Below, piece after piece: positions 19,701-28,053 of a stretch of DNA of 40,213 nucleotides; position 1 is the first letter of the stretch, and each line of letters begins with the position of its first letter. Below the pieces are notes generated by a model. The model was not told the DNA's origin. It ran no database searches and was given only the letters and a program-made list of their open reading frames with translations. Both the position numbers and the translations under genes were made by a program. The DNA comes from an uncultured euryarchaeote (GTDB taxonomy: Archaea; Thermoplasmatota; Poseidoniia; Poseidoniales; Poseidoniaceae): the NCBI GenBank assembly GCA_937894115.1, contig CALBFP010000179.1, forward strand, positions 1 through 40,213. The letters run 5' to 3'.

Positions 19701-19864
19701 CTGGATTCTCCGTCATTGCCCTTTCTCCGATGGGTCTGTTCAGCAATTTTGGCATCTTTTCTGCTGCGATGATCTTCTTGTCACTGATTGCCAGTCTTGT
19801 ACTGACAACCGCAGCACTTGGTCTGCTTCACCAATTTACAAAGTCAAATTCGGAAGAAGAATAG
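16739..19864 (+). CDS. RND-superfamily exporter (MMPL/HpnN/Patched-like)
   Basis: 1041 aa, two TM blocks each with the RND pattern (LVLALGIDDSLHALHRYKEE...; ISLGVGIDYCIHVTERYRE...), two large extracytoplasmic loops. Confidence 0.9.
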   Translation: MGTRFARFSEHMVAHRKRVHIAVFVLTLFMIPGALTALQPIDMESYEMESPELTAQTTIDSEFPTSEIILGFVVSVRDPSEIEALDSWEPAPSIDGGTPDYTNVPPANQIVAAGEPWVGISEPNGGILNLTILKEIDGKAKLIQDHPLGQSLKPLVNEVTGHQTAGVMSLADIFRGFMNNTSILTQPGLSPLGVPEPAPTNWTDCFPLDCLSFDDVNVTQAHIDMAAARMAEGSNNDFLRWVSLDRGFVYDPTSIQQGPIGGSLDSEGNWENETMGYGRWSGSASWLLVQLDRASLEQGGWEIAWKDAKQEKSIRNSDDGFIIGGYRLANSELVLHPPQYSEEYCQELKDDTGSGCSVEWTYMDLEGLLRSHDRTSLTLLVGQGVNVEVNRELQSSTGLIVLMGFIILGLLYVSLRRVSDVAIVVVALGGALLWMQGFIGHISNLTGFFGVDIIARSQFSNLLPILVLALGIDDSLHALHRYKEERKLGKTASESGTITLTRVGRAIMLTSITTMAAFSANLFSDIAALRSFGVEAAMGILAAFLLTGLWVPLLRMSLDEWLENQRGKKIEERQITHLVPERWLRGLTIQSGRFRNSIVIAVLALLITVPASIAMSNLEGDFAVEDFLDESSDFALGVNIVNERFSDEGEPAMLLIEGDVLDPRVYAGIDELRQRMNTPEPGVPEKITKTPDGNIDLLALDELVFAAQGSLVLNDEPFRARGWNPDVEGNGVGCNTTMIGFIDTDDRDCLAFMYGFLTLEGVPGIGPIPDIPASLVSLYIMPKVELNQTQPWLDINGQAAEYEHMLIRFGITSPEDFPSLAPAMDKLWRDLEVFTNLSTGTHETAGTAPTEEKPLTWVMTTGRPVTRFVASTEMQDEMQSSLVLGSLFVFVSLAIGFRSIKQALVTLGPILLVVVWLYGLMEVSGASLNIVTVTIATISLGVGIDYCIHVTERYRESREKGESHKQALHAVGGACSLALIGSAASDIAGFSVIALSPMGLFSNFGIFSAAMIFLSLIASLVLTTAALGLLHQFTKSNSEEE

Positions 19865-19942
19865 CATCGGTGTCTTCTTGAAGGGTATTGATGACGGTTG
19901 TACGCGGTCGAGTGGGTGGTCCCGTCGGCGGTAGGTGATGCA

Positions 19943-21652
19943 ATGGTTGATGAAACGACGCCTGAGGACGATGAGGATTGGATGAAATACGCCAACTCAG
20001 GATTCGGTTCAACCGATTACTCGCTATGGGATGACGTCCAAGATTACGAAGAGGAACCTGAGGCTTTCCATGAACCAGAACAACTTGATTCGCATACCGA
20101 AGAAATCCCCCGTGCCCCATCCCCTGCAGGTCTGAAGCACCTCGTTCGTATGGGTATCTGCAATTCGTGTTTGGGGCGTCTTGGCGGGAAACGTTCGTTT
20201 CAACAAAGCAACGAAGTCTCGGGTCAGAGCATACGTGATTCAATTGTTGAGGGAAACCAACGACTGATGAACATCCGTAACGAAATTCCATTGTGTCCAT
20301 TCTGTGAGAATTTATTCGAAGAAGTGGATTTACTGGCGGATCTGATCGAGGACTCCATTCGCGGATATGAAATTCGGAAGTTGCAGATTGGTACCCGTTT
20401 CCCAAAAGATCAGGTTGAACAGGAAGAAGGGATTCGAAAACAGTATGCTGCCGTCGGCTCAGATGCTTTGAAACCGTCGCTTGTAAAGTCAATTTCGACA
20501 ATCCTCAATGAACGATTGGATGACGTTTCCATCGTCAACGACAAACCTGACATCCTCGCTCTCATCGACGTTCTTACCCTTACGGTGAAGCTCGATGTTC
20601 GCAGTGCTTACATCTATGGACGTTACAAGAAGCATGAACGGGGAATTCCACAGACGCGGTGGCCATGTCGGGCATGCAAAGGTCGAGGGTGTGTCAGATG
20701 CAACAACACTGGACAGCAATATCCCTCAAGCGTTCAAGATTTGATCGGTAATCCATTACTTGAGTTGTTTGAAGGAGCCGAACATGCATTTCATGGAATG
20801 GGTCGTGAGGATATCGATGTTCGCTGCCTAGGTCGCGGACGCCCATTTGTCCTGGAGATTAAGGAACCAAAGCGTTGGGACATCGATTATGAGATGGCGA
20901 TGGCGGTTGTCAACCAACAAGCCGATGGCTCCGTGGAGGTCACCGACCTTCGAAAATCGAATCGAAGTGAAGTCGTTCGTCTCAAAGACACACCTGCTGA
21001 AAAGTCCTACACCATTCGTTTCCGAATCGAACCTCTCACTCAACCGGAGTTCGACATCTTGACGGCACCGCTCGACATGACCAATGAAGACGTGCAAAAG
21101 CGCGGGCGTGGGCGTCGAAAACATCGTCGAAGAGGCGATCGTAAAGACAATCCAAGCAAACCTTTGGAACGCGTCGAGCGCTCAGTGCTTGAAGAAACCG
21201 AACTTAAGAAAATGAAAAAATTCGAGTTGGTTGAGTTGTGCGTTGAACGTGAATGTGAGGGGAAAGGTGTCAAAGCAGTCCTCATCGAAAACCTCCTTGC
21301 AACAAACCCACTACCTGTTGAAACCTTACCGCTTCCGGATGAGGCAACGATTCTTGCGATGATTGAAAAATTGCAGGGCACCAATCTCGCTCAGCGGACG
21401 CCGGAACGTGTTGCTCACCGACGTGCAGATTTGGTCCGAAGAAGAAAAGTGGTTGAGACGAACGATGCGAGGGTTGAATCCAATGAATCTGGTCCAATCG
21501 CAGTTGAATTTACACTTCGCTGCGAATCGGGAACCTACGTCAAGGAAACCGTTCACGGAGACGACGGTAGAACACAACCCTCGATCGCCTCACTGATTAA
21601 AGCAAAATGTACCGTTGAGTGGCTTGATGTTGGAGATATCCACGCCGATTGA
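19943..21652 (+). CDS. pus10: tRNA pseudouridine synthase Pus10 with SAP-like insertion
   Basis: GICNSCLGRLGGKR, CPFCENLF, DIDVRCLGRGRPFVLEIKEPKRWDID, QRTPERVAHRRADLVRRRKV, CESGTYVKETVHGDDGRTQPS. Confidence 0.92.
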   Translation: MVDETTPEDDEDWMKYANSGFGSTDYSLWDDVQDYEEEPEAFHEPEQLDSHTEEIPRAPSPAGLKHLVRMGICNSCLGRLGGKRSFQQSNEVSGQSIRDSIVEGNQRLMNIRNEIPLCPFCENLFEEVDLLADLIEDSIRGYEIRKLQIGTRFPKDQVEQEEGIRKQYAAVGSDALKPSLVKSISTILNERLDDVSIVNDKPDILALIDVLTLTVKLDVRSAYIYGRYKKHERGIPQTRWPCRACKGRGCVRCNNTGQQYPSSVQDLIGNPLLELFEGAEHAFHGMGREDIDVRCLGRGRPFVLEIKEPKRWDIDYEMAMAVVNQQADGSVEVTDLRKSNRSEVVRLKDTPAEKSYTIRFRIEPLTQPEFDILTAPLDMTNEDVQKRGRGRRKHRRRGDRKDNPSKPLERVERSVLEETELKKMKKFELVELCVERECEGKGVKAVLIENLLATNPLPVETLPLPDEATILAMIEKLQGTNLAQRTPERVAHRRADLVRRRKVVETNDARVESNESGPIAVEFTLRCESGTYVKETVHGDDGRTQPSIASLIKAKCTVEWLDVGDIHAD

Positions 21653-21675
21653 ATGGACTTGATTCATCGCGGTGC

Positions 21676-21682
21676 TTATATG
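21676..21682 (+). promoter_or_regulatory. Candidate TATA box upstream of rpl21e-rpoF-DUF655-ksgA
   Basis: GCTTATATGC in the ~98-bp gap after pus10, ahead of a run of close-packed + strand genes; visual only. Confidence 0.3.
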
Positions 21683-21750
21683 CAGTGGGTAGGTCGCAGA
21701 AATGCCTCGAATCAGCGTAATGCAATTTTCGAACCGTGGAGGTCAGTCAA

Positions 21751-22041
21751 ATGAAGCGATCCAAGGGACAACGAGTTGGAACACGAAGCATTCTTCGTCG
21801 ACGTCGAAAAGACCGTTCTCGAACGTACATTAACCGCATTATGCACAACTATGAGGAAGGCGACAGGGTTGCCATCGTCTTGGACGGAAGTCAGCAGATG
21901 GGCATGCCCCACCGACGTTTTAATGGCCGAACAGGATTCATCCAGAAGCGCCAAGGTGTAGCGTGGGTTGTCTCCGTAAAGGACGGAAACATGCAAAAAA
22001 CCGTGATTGCACGTCCAGAACACCTACGACCTCTTGAGTGA
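21751..22041 (+). CDS. rpl21e: Ribosomal protein L21e
   Basis: MKRSKGQRVGTRSILRRRRKDR...YEEGDRVAIVLDGSQQMGMPHRRFNGRTGFI. Confidence 0.95.
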   Translation: MKRSKGQRVGTRSILRRRRKDRSRTYINRIMHNYEEGDRVAIVLDGSQQMGMPHRRFNGRTGFIQKRQGVAWVVSVKDGNMQKTVIARPEHLRPLE

Positions 22042-22050
22042 GTGATCAAC

Positions 22051-22413
22051 ATGACAGAACAAGAAAAAATCGTTGACTTTGCAACCGTTCGCGACCTGCT
22101 ACTCGGTGCACAAGAGCGACGCAAAGATTTGACATACGAACAACGCGCTGCGCTCTTTCACGCTGAGTGGGCTGCAAGTAACAATCGCAATGGATACCCA
22201 ACCGATGCTGCTGTTTTTGCAGACCTGAAGGATGCCATCGCACAGCTTCCTGCATTCGAAAAGTATCCAGAACTCGCTGCAAAGCTCGCTGAACTCATGC
22301 CAATCAGCGAAATCGAAATCAAGGCAGTCATGGCAAGCCGACGGGCTTCCATTGACGATGGAGACATAAACGCCATTATCGAACTTGTCCGACAACATGT
22401 TGGCATTGAATAA
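22051..22413 (+). CDS. rpoF: RNA polymerase subunit F (Rpb4)
   Basis: Rpb4-like sequence (LTYEQRAALFHAEW..., MPISEIEIKAVMASRRASIDDGDINAIIELVRQH) in the conserved archaeal order L21e-rpoF-DUF655-ksgA. Confidence 0.9.
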   Translation: MTEQEKIVDFATVRDLLLGAQERRKDLTYEQRAALFHAEWAASNNRNGYPTDAAVFADLKDAIAQLPAFEKYPELAAKLAELMPISEIEIKAVMASRRASIDDGDINAIIELVRQHVGIE

Positions 22414-22437
22414 ACACAGTAACTGGAAGTGATTGCC

Positions 22438-23187
22438 GTGAGCCGCCCAGGCCGTGATTACACGCCTCGAAAATTCAACAAATCAAAACCGAGTGTCGAC
22501 ACCTCGATGCCGGCTCCTGCCACCGGTCGCAGAGAGATTGCTCAGCCACAGAAAAAACCCAACAACGCACCCAATCGAGCTCAGCGACGTCAAGGCGGTC
22601 GAGCAGGTCAACGTCAACAACGATCCCAACAGCGTCGACGCGAGGGGCAGCCACTTTACGATGCAACGTGGATTCGCGTTGTGGAACACGACATTGCAGA
22701 AGGCGTTGTGACTGGATTCACTGAAGACAGTGTCATTCCTTGCCGCATTGCCATCGAATCAAATGAAGCACTTTTGCCAAGTACGAGAGTATACGTCGGA
22801 GGAGATGGAAAGGGCTCTCCAAAAGGATCCATCCTCGGTGGTGCTCGGATGGATAAGATGTCCAATTCTGCGAAACTTGATTTCCCGCTGATTCTTCAGT
22901 TGTTCGTCGAAGAGCACGGGCTACACTTTGTTGAGGCCTTTTTCAACAAAGCAGGGAATCTCTCCTTGAAGCAACATGCTTTTGAATTGCTCTCGGGTAT
23001 CGGCAACAAAAAAGCGTTGCAAATGGCAGCATTGAGAGGTTCGTCAGGATTCTCTTCCATGCAAGAACTCGATGAAAAATGTGGAATTGAATCAGCCGAA
23101 CTTCTTGCTCGACGGTTCTTTGCAGAAGTTGAAGACCGTACGCTTCAGCCTCGACTCATCGACCACCTGTTCCCGGTGAATGCATGA
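22438..23187 (+). CDS. DUF655-family RNA/DNA-binding protein
   Basis: Basic N-terminus, then DATWIRVVEHD...VTGFTEDSVIPCRI...LLSGIGNKKALQMAALRG (HhH); position between rpoF and ksgA. Confidence 0.88.
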   Translation: MSRPGRDYTPRKFNKSKPSVDTSMPAPATGRREIAQPQKKPNNAPNRAQRRQGGRAGQRQQRSQQRRREGQPLYDATWIRVVEHDIAEGVVTGFTEDSVIPCRIAIESNEALLPSTRVYVGGDGKGSPKGSILGGARMDKMSNSAKLDFPLILQLFVEEHGLHFVEAFFNKAGNLSLKQHAFELLSGIGNKKALQMAALRGSSGFSSMQELDEKCGIESAELLARRFFAEVEDRTLQPRLIDHLFPVNA

Positions 23188-24050
23188 AATCTGCACGAGA
23201 TTTGATCGATCGTCTCCGGTCCTATCAACCTCCAAATACCGACCTAGGTCAACACTTCCTTCATAGCGATGACATGATTGATCTTATGGTCAGCATTGCA
23301 AAGGTCGATGCCCACGATCACGTCTTGGAGATTGGTCCTGGACCCGGTACGCTCACGCATCGATTGCTGGAGACGGGTGCAAAAGTCACTGCAATCGAAA
23401 TTGATGATGCACCAGTATTTCATCTCAACGAAACGTTCCGTAAAGAACTGCAGGCAAACCAACTGACGCTTCATCAAGGTGATGCATTGAGCATTGACTG
23501 GCCAGAAGACGTTAACAAAGTTGTAGCAAACATTCCATACCAAATTTCCTCTCCGTTAATTGAGAGATTAACCCAACATCTCAAGCAACAAAATACGCCA
23601 ATGGTTCAAGTCGTCATTATGGTTCAACTTGAATTCGCCCAACGCCTTACGATGCGTCATCCATCAGACGTGGGTTCACTTGGTCTAACCGTTGCATTGG
23701 ATTGGAATGTTCACGAGCATCACACGGTCCCACCCCACCACTTTATTCCACAACCCGATGTTCAATCGATGGTCGTTGAGTTGCAGCCGCATGAAAGGAC
23801 GTTTTCCGTCGATAAACGACTCTTGCGTCAGATAATCCATCATGTGTTCAATCAACGGAGAAAGAAACTTCGAACAATACTCAAGAACCCCCCTCGCCGT
23901 ATTTCTCGAATTAAAGGATGGCACAAGCAGCGATGGAAGAATGCATTTCAAGCACTGCAAAATCTTGAGGTGATGGACGCTCGTCCAGAGGAATTGCAAA
24001 TGGAAGATTGGATTGCGCTTGCGGAGAAGGTTGAAAAAGGCTCGATGTGA
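23184..24050 (+). CDS. ksgA: 16S rRNA dimethyladenosine transferase KsgA/Dim1
   Basis: LGQHFLHSDDMIDLMV, VLEIGPGPGTLTHRLLETGAKVTAIEID, VVANIPYQISSPLIERL. Confidence 0.95.
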   Translation: MKSARDLIDRLRSYQPPNTDLGQHFLHSDDMIDLMVSIAKVDAHDHVLEIGPGPGTLTHRLLETGAKVTAIEIDDAPVFHLNETFRKELQANQLTLHQGDALSIDWPEDVNKVVANIPYQISSPLIERLTQHLKQQNTPMVQVVIMVQLEFAQRLTMRHPSDVGSLGLTVALDWNVHEHHTVPPHHFIPQPDVQSMVVELQPHERTFSVDKRLLRQIIHHVFNQRRKKLRTILKNPPRRISRIKGWHKQRWKNAFQALQNLEVMDARPEELQMEDWIALAEKVEKGSM

Positions 24051-24126
24051 TGTTCATTACTAACCAAGGGCATGGGAGGGTTTTCTTAGGAAGGTCCCCT
24101 CGGCTGGGATTGTCGGAGAGGATGAT

Positions 24127-25218
24127 ATGGCAAAGAAAGACACCTACCTCGCACTACTTCGTCGAGGAATCGATGACTCAACCGCACAGCTTCTTGCTGA
24201 TGCGGGCCTCAAAATCGGCGACCTCAAGAAGATTGATGCCGATAAACTGGTTGAGAATTACGGTCTCAAACAAGACATCGCAGAAGGGGTCATCAGCATT
24301 ATTGCCGCAGGACCTCAAAGTCACGGCAAAGAGCGTTTTCTCGCAAAAGTACTTGCTCCAGATCGTAAGCAGGAAAGTCGCATTGAGGAAATGCGCTTCA
24401 AGCGAAAACAGAAAGACGTGCTCAGCGAACTTGCAGAGCAAAAGGAGCGAATCAAACTCGCGAAGGTTACCGCGTTCAAGGACAAGAAACTCATCATGAA
24501 CCGCCTTGGCAAAACCGTTGAATTGATTGTCAAACTGGAAAACAGCCTCGACGATGAAGGAAAAGACGATCAGAAAGTAAAGATTCGAGATCAACTTGAG
24601 ACTCGTGGCCTAGAAGCTGCACGAGACCACGAATTGCTTGAACTTGAAGGGACTCCCCAGGACATTGTTGACTTCCGTCGCAAGCACGTTCCATCCCTCA
24701 TCTTCCATGCCTGTCCTGAGTGCGGGGAGGAAATGGATCCTCGACAGTCCCGTGACATGGATCGAGGTAACGACTATGCTCTCATCTGTTGGGAATGCGA
24801 ACAAAGCTTCACACCATCGCTCAGCGATATGGTCAATCTACGTCTCGAAAACGGGACAAGAATCACCATCGATGTTGACAAACCGCCACGTAATCCTGTT
24901 CCACCTAAACCAGCAAACATGGGCTATGCTGACGTAAATGAGCAACTCCGCAAGGATCTGGAAGCAACGGGTGCAACAGCCGACCTTATCAGTGCAGAGA
25001 TTGAGTCTGCTGGCCTCACCGGCGGATTGATGGACATCAACGACTGGATTGACCAAACCCTTGCAGTCAAGGGTTACATTCAGGCACAGGAAGACCGAGA
25101 AGATTTCATTCTCCGTACCGGTGCTGGTGCAACCAAATTCAACAAGTGGATGAAGAAGGCTGGCCTGTTCTTTAACAAGCAAACAGGCCGCTGGACTCGA
25201 AACAAACCAAGTCGTTGA
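24127..25218 (+). CDS. Uncharacterised protein with N-terminal HhH-like segment, basic coiled-coil and C-x2-C-x21-C-x2-C zinc ribbon
   Basis: LLRRGIDDSTAQLLADAGLKIGDLKKIDADKL...; CPECGEEMD...ALICWECEQSF; SD-like GGAGAGGATGAT ahead of the ATG. Confidence 0.75.
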   Translation: MAKKDTYLALLRRGIDDSTAQLLADAGLKIGDLKKIDADKLVENYGLKQDIAEGVISIIAAGPQSHGKERFLAKVLAPDRKQESRIEEMRFKRKQKDVLSELAEQKERIKLAKVTAFKDKKLIMNRLGKTVELIVKLENSLDDEGKDDQKVKIRDQLETRGLEAARDHELLELEGTPQDIVDFRRKHVPSLIFHACPECGEEMDPRQSRDMDRGNDYALICWECEQSFTPSLSDMVNLRLENGTRITIDVDKPPRNPVPPKPANMGYADVNEQLRKDLEATGATADLISAEIESAGLTGGLMDINDWIDQTLAVKGYIQAQEDREDFILRTGAGATKFNKWMKKAGLFFNKQTGRWTRNKPSR

Positions 25219-25227
25219 GGTGTTACC

Positions 25228-25524
25228 ATCACTCAGGAAGACGTCATTCGATTCTTCCGAGGGATTCAGTTGCTTGGACAAGTCACCGTTAAGCCGGATA
25301 TACCGCTTGCAAAACTTGCAAAATTGGCAGGTGTTGACATCCCAACCAACTGCACCTCAGGCACATGTGGAACATGCATGATCACGCTGATCAAAGGCGA
25401 CGTACCGCTTCCGGAAACACTTCCTCCAGGTCTTGATGAAGACATGGTTGAGGAGCAAGCACGACTCGGTTGCATTGGATGTCCAATGGGGGACGTTGAC
25501 ATCGACGTGCGCCCTCCCCTTTGA
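25228..25524 (+). CDS. [2Fe-2S] ferredoxin; start codon non-canonical or uncertain
   Basis: DIPTNCTSGTCGTCMITL...LGCIGCPMGDVDIDVRPPL. No ATG/GTG in frame after the upstream in-frame TGA (25216-25218); candidates ATC 25228 or TTG 25270. Confidence 0.8.
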   Translation: MTQEDVIRFFRGIQLLGQVTVKPDIPLAKLAKLAGVDIPTNCTSGTCGTCMITLIKGDVPLPETLPPGLDEDMVEEQARLGCIGCPMGDVDIDVRPPL

Positions 25525-25533
25525 GGTAGTGGA

Positions 25534-25689
25534 ATGTTTGAGGAATGGGGAGCAGTTGAATGGGTACTCCTCGTCATCAACGTTTTAGCCTTGTTCATTG
25601 CTGGACGATTTTTGGTTAACAAACTGAAGAGCAAACTCAAGGAAGTTGAAGACCGACAAGCCTTGCATCGACGGATGAAAAACTCTTGA
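25534..25689 (+). CDS. Small (51 aa) single-TM protein
   Basis: MFEEWGAVEWVLLVINVLALFIAGRFLVNKLKSKLKEVEDRQALHRRMKNS; shorter than the ORF-track cutoff, SD-like GAGGT upstream, fits tightly between neighbours. Confidence 0.55.
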   Translation: MFEEWGAVEWVLLVINVLALFIAGRFLVNKLKSKLKEVEDRQALHRRMKNS

Positions 25690-25724
25690 GTTGGGTTCAA
25701 GAACCTTCGACAACAAGCATTTGC

Positions 25725-26966
25725 ATGGGCGAAAATGAACCAACCCCCGTTGGCAAATTTGTCCAATCATTGCGCGCCCGTATACGGTCAGACAATCGCA
25801 ACCAACATTGTCTGTTGAAGGGAGAAATCAGTCAATGGAAACCCTATCCTTCTGGACACACGTACTTTACTTTACGCGATGATGGAGGTCAAATCAGTGC
25901 AGTCATTTGGAAAGGGAGGTGTCGAATTCCATCTGGAATTAAAGACGGCCAAGAAGTTCTTGTCATCGGGAGTGTCGATCTGTATCCGGCTCGTGGTCAA
26001 GTGCAAATTGTTGTTGAACGAATAGAACCCATTCAGAAAATCGGTTCGTTGGAACAACAAAAACAGAAGCTTTTGCTCCAATTGCGACAAGAAGGTGTGC
26101 TCGATCGACCAAGGAAATCCCTCCCCACATTTCCAAAACATCTCGTTATCGTAACTGGAAAGGGTTCTGCTGCATTAGCAGACATGCTCCAATTGTCTCA
26201 ATCGCGGTGGCCTGGTATTCGGACAACGGTAATCGGCGTTACCGTTCAAGGCGACCGAGCGGTTGAGGAAATCGTTCGGGGACTTGCCGTTGCTCGTATG
26301 CTCAATCGCGAAAGCGTTGCAACGTCGCTCTCAGTCCCACCATGTGATGCCGTTATCGTAGGACGTGGAGGTGGGTCACCCGAGGATTTGTGGGCATTCA
26401 ATCTTGAACCCGTAGCACGTGCTATTGCTGCAATGCCAATGCCTGTTGTTTCCGCCGTCGGTCACGAATCCGATGTACTCGTTAGCGATCTGGTTGCCGA
26501 TGTTCGGGCATCGACGCCAAGTCATGCAGTGGAATGTTGTGTGCCCTTGGTCGATGATCTTCTTGCCTATCTTTTGGATTGTGAAGACCGGATGATGCAA
26601 GGTTCGCTACGGCAACTGAGTGATTCACGTCAACAATTGGAGCAACTCAGACTCCGCTTACAGCTCGCCCCACAAAAAGGAGTTTCACTAGCGGTTCGTC
26701 ACCTTGAACGTCTTGGCAATGACCTCCATCAGAGAACAAGCGCTGTGCTTCAAAGTCACAAACAACAATTGGCTGTGCTTGCAAGTGCATTGCAACTGTC
26801 TCATCCAAAGCGCGTCCTTGAACGCGGTTATTTGATGGGAGTTGATGACGACGGCAAGGTCATTTCCAGTGTCTCTGAATTGAACGAGGGACAAAGCGTA
26901 TCGCTCCAGTTTGCAGATGGTGAAGCACATGCAAACATCGAGAACATAAAACAAAACGAGGAATGA
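25725..26966 (+). CDS. xseA: Exodeoxyribonuclease VII large subunit
   Basis: OB-fold LKGEISQWKPYPSGHTYFTLRDDGGQISAVIW; VVTGKGSAALADML; VIVGRGGGSPEDLWAFNLEPVARAIAAMPMPVVSAVGHESD. Confidence 0.93.
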   Translation: MGENEPTPVGKFVQSLRARIRSDNRNQHCLLKGEISQWKPYPSGHTYFTLRDDGGQISAVIWKGRCRIPSGIKDGQEVLVIGSVDLYPARGQVQIVVERIEPIQKIGSLEQQKQKLLLQLRQEGVLDRPRKSLPTFPKHLVIVTGKGSAALADMLQLSQSRWPGIRTTVIGVTVQGDRAVEEIVRGLAVARMLNRESVATSLSVPPCDAVIVGRGGGSPEDLWAFNLEPVARAIAAMPMPVVSAVGHESDVLVSDLVADVRASTPSHAVECCVPLVDDLLAYLLDCEDRMMQGSLRQLSDSRQQLEQLRLRLQLAPQKGVSLAVRHLERLGNDLHQRTSAVLQSHKQQLAVLASALQLSHPKRVLERGYLMGVDDDGKVISSVSELNEGQSVSLQFADGEAHANIENIKQNEE

Positions 26967-26969
26967 AAC

Positions 26970-27191
26970 ATGACTGAAGAAACCTACACCGATGCATTAC
27001 GACGTTTGGAAGCAATTGTTGCCGAATTGGAACGAGGAGGGATGGATTTGGAAACCACCCTTAACCGATTTGAAGAGGGTTCAAAATTACTTGAACGGTG
27101 TCAGGCTGAATTGAAAGAAGCTGAAGGACGCCTTGAGAATTTACGCCTTCCCGATGCTGAAGCTGCAGTTAAGCGTGCGACTCAGGATTGA
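26970..27191 (+). CDS. xseB: Exodeoxyribonuclease VII small subunit
   Basis: TYTDALRRLEAIVAELERGGMDLETTLNRFEEGSKLLERCQAELKEAEGRLE, directly after xseA. Confidence 0.92.
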   Translation: MTEETYTDALRRLEAIVAELERGGMDLETTLNRFEEGSKLLERCQAELKEAEGRLENLRLPDAEAAVKRATQD

Positions 27192-27213
27192 GAACCTTCG
27201 TACAACTACAAGC

Positions 27214-28053
27214 TTATCCGATTGTCAAATCGTTCGTTGATGCTTGACGCCACTGGAGATAGTAATACGCAGGAAGAGTCCAGCCAATTATGCAAGCAAG
27301 CCAAGTTACAACAGAGCCGATTGCGGGTCCGAGCAGTGGAAACAGGACGATGGCTAAAATTGCGAATACGCCGACACTTGCCCCGCCTAACATCATAGGA
27401 CCAGCAGCGCCTTGAGGAACGTCTCGTCCTTGCGCGAGCCACAATGCAATCATCGATGTCAAAAAGATTGCAGGGAAGGTGCTGATCAATCCTGAAATGA
27501 ATGGATAGGACAAGCCAGCAAACCACACTGCAATTCCTATGGCAAGTGCAGCAGCAAAACCTCGTAGTGCAAGAACAAACGGACGTACCGGTTGGCTACC
27601 TTTGGGTGCCGGACGAGAGGTCCACGTCGTCCAAACGCCAAGAACGATCAACAACACCAACACACTTAATCCATAACCGATTGGATGGAGTCCAAAGGAC
27701 TGAACCTCACTCGAAACAAAGAGGCTCAAACCACCCATCACTGCCCACGCAATAAGTGATAACATCGTCGTCCCAAACAACGACAAGCCATACCGCTGCG
27801 GAGCGTACATCCAAATCAGGAGAAAGACGGCATTCACCATCATCCCGAGAGGTACAATCGACATCGATTGAGCAAACTCCGATTGATTGGAGAGACTGTA
27901 CATTCCATATGCTGCAGGCACAATTGTGGTTGGTATCGTTGCGAGGACACCGCCTGTGCGGCCTCCATATCGTTCGATGGCTACGGTCACCAATATTGCA
28001 ACCATTCCCGCAAACAACGCAGAAAGAAGAATCGACGAGATCAACATGCTCAT
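27214..28053 (-). CDS. Uncharacterised polytopic membrane protein
   Basis: 279 aa with many hydrophobic segments (SILLSALFAGMVAILVTVAIERYGGRTGGVLATIPTTIVPAAYG...); start overlaps the upstream stop by 4 nt. Confidence 0.75.
   Translation of the reverse strand: MSMLISSILLSALFAGMVAILVTVAIERYGGRTGGVLATIPTTIVPAAYGMYSLSNQSEFAQSMSIVPLGMMVNAVFLLIWMYAPQRYGLSLFGTTMLSLIAWAVMGGLSLFVSSEVQSFGLHPIGYGLSVLVLLIVLGVWTTWTSRPAPKGSQPVRPFVLALRGFAAALAIGIAVWFAGLSYPFISGLISTFPAIFLTSMIALWLAQGRDVPQGAAGPMMLGGASVGVFAILAIVLFPLLGPAIGSVVTWLACIIGWTLPAYYYLQWRQASTNDLTIG

Noticed and set aside
19836-20501. 221-aa - strand ORF over the pus10 5' region
   Set aside because: Antisense to conserved Pus10 zinc-motif sequence; low-complexity composition typical of shadow ORFs.
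24127-25524. Selenocysteine recoding or readthrough fusing the 363-aa protein to the ferredoxin
   Set aside because: Although in frame, the TGA follows a natural basic C-terminus and is followed by an SD-like start region; no SECIS-like structure noticed. Retained only as an alternative in the start-codon finding.
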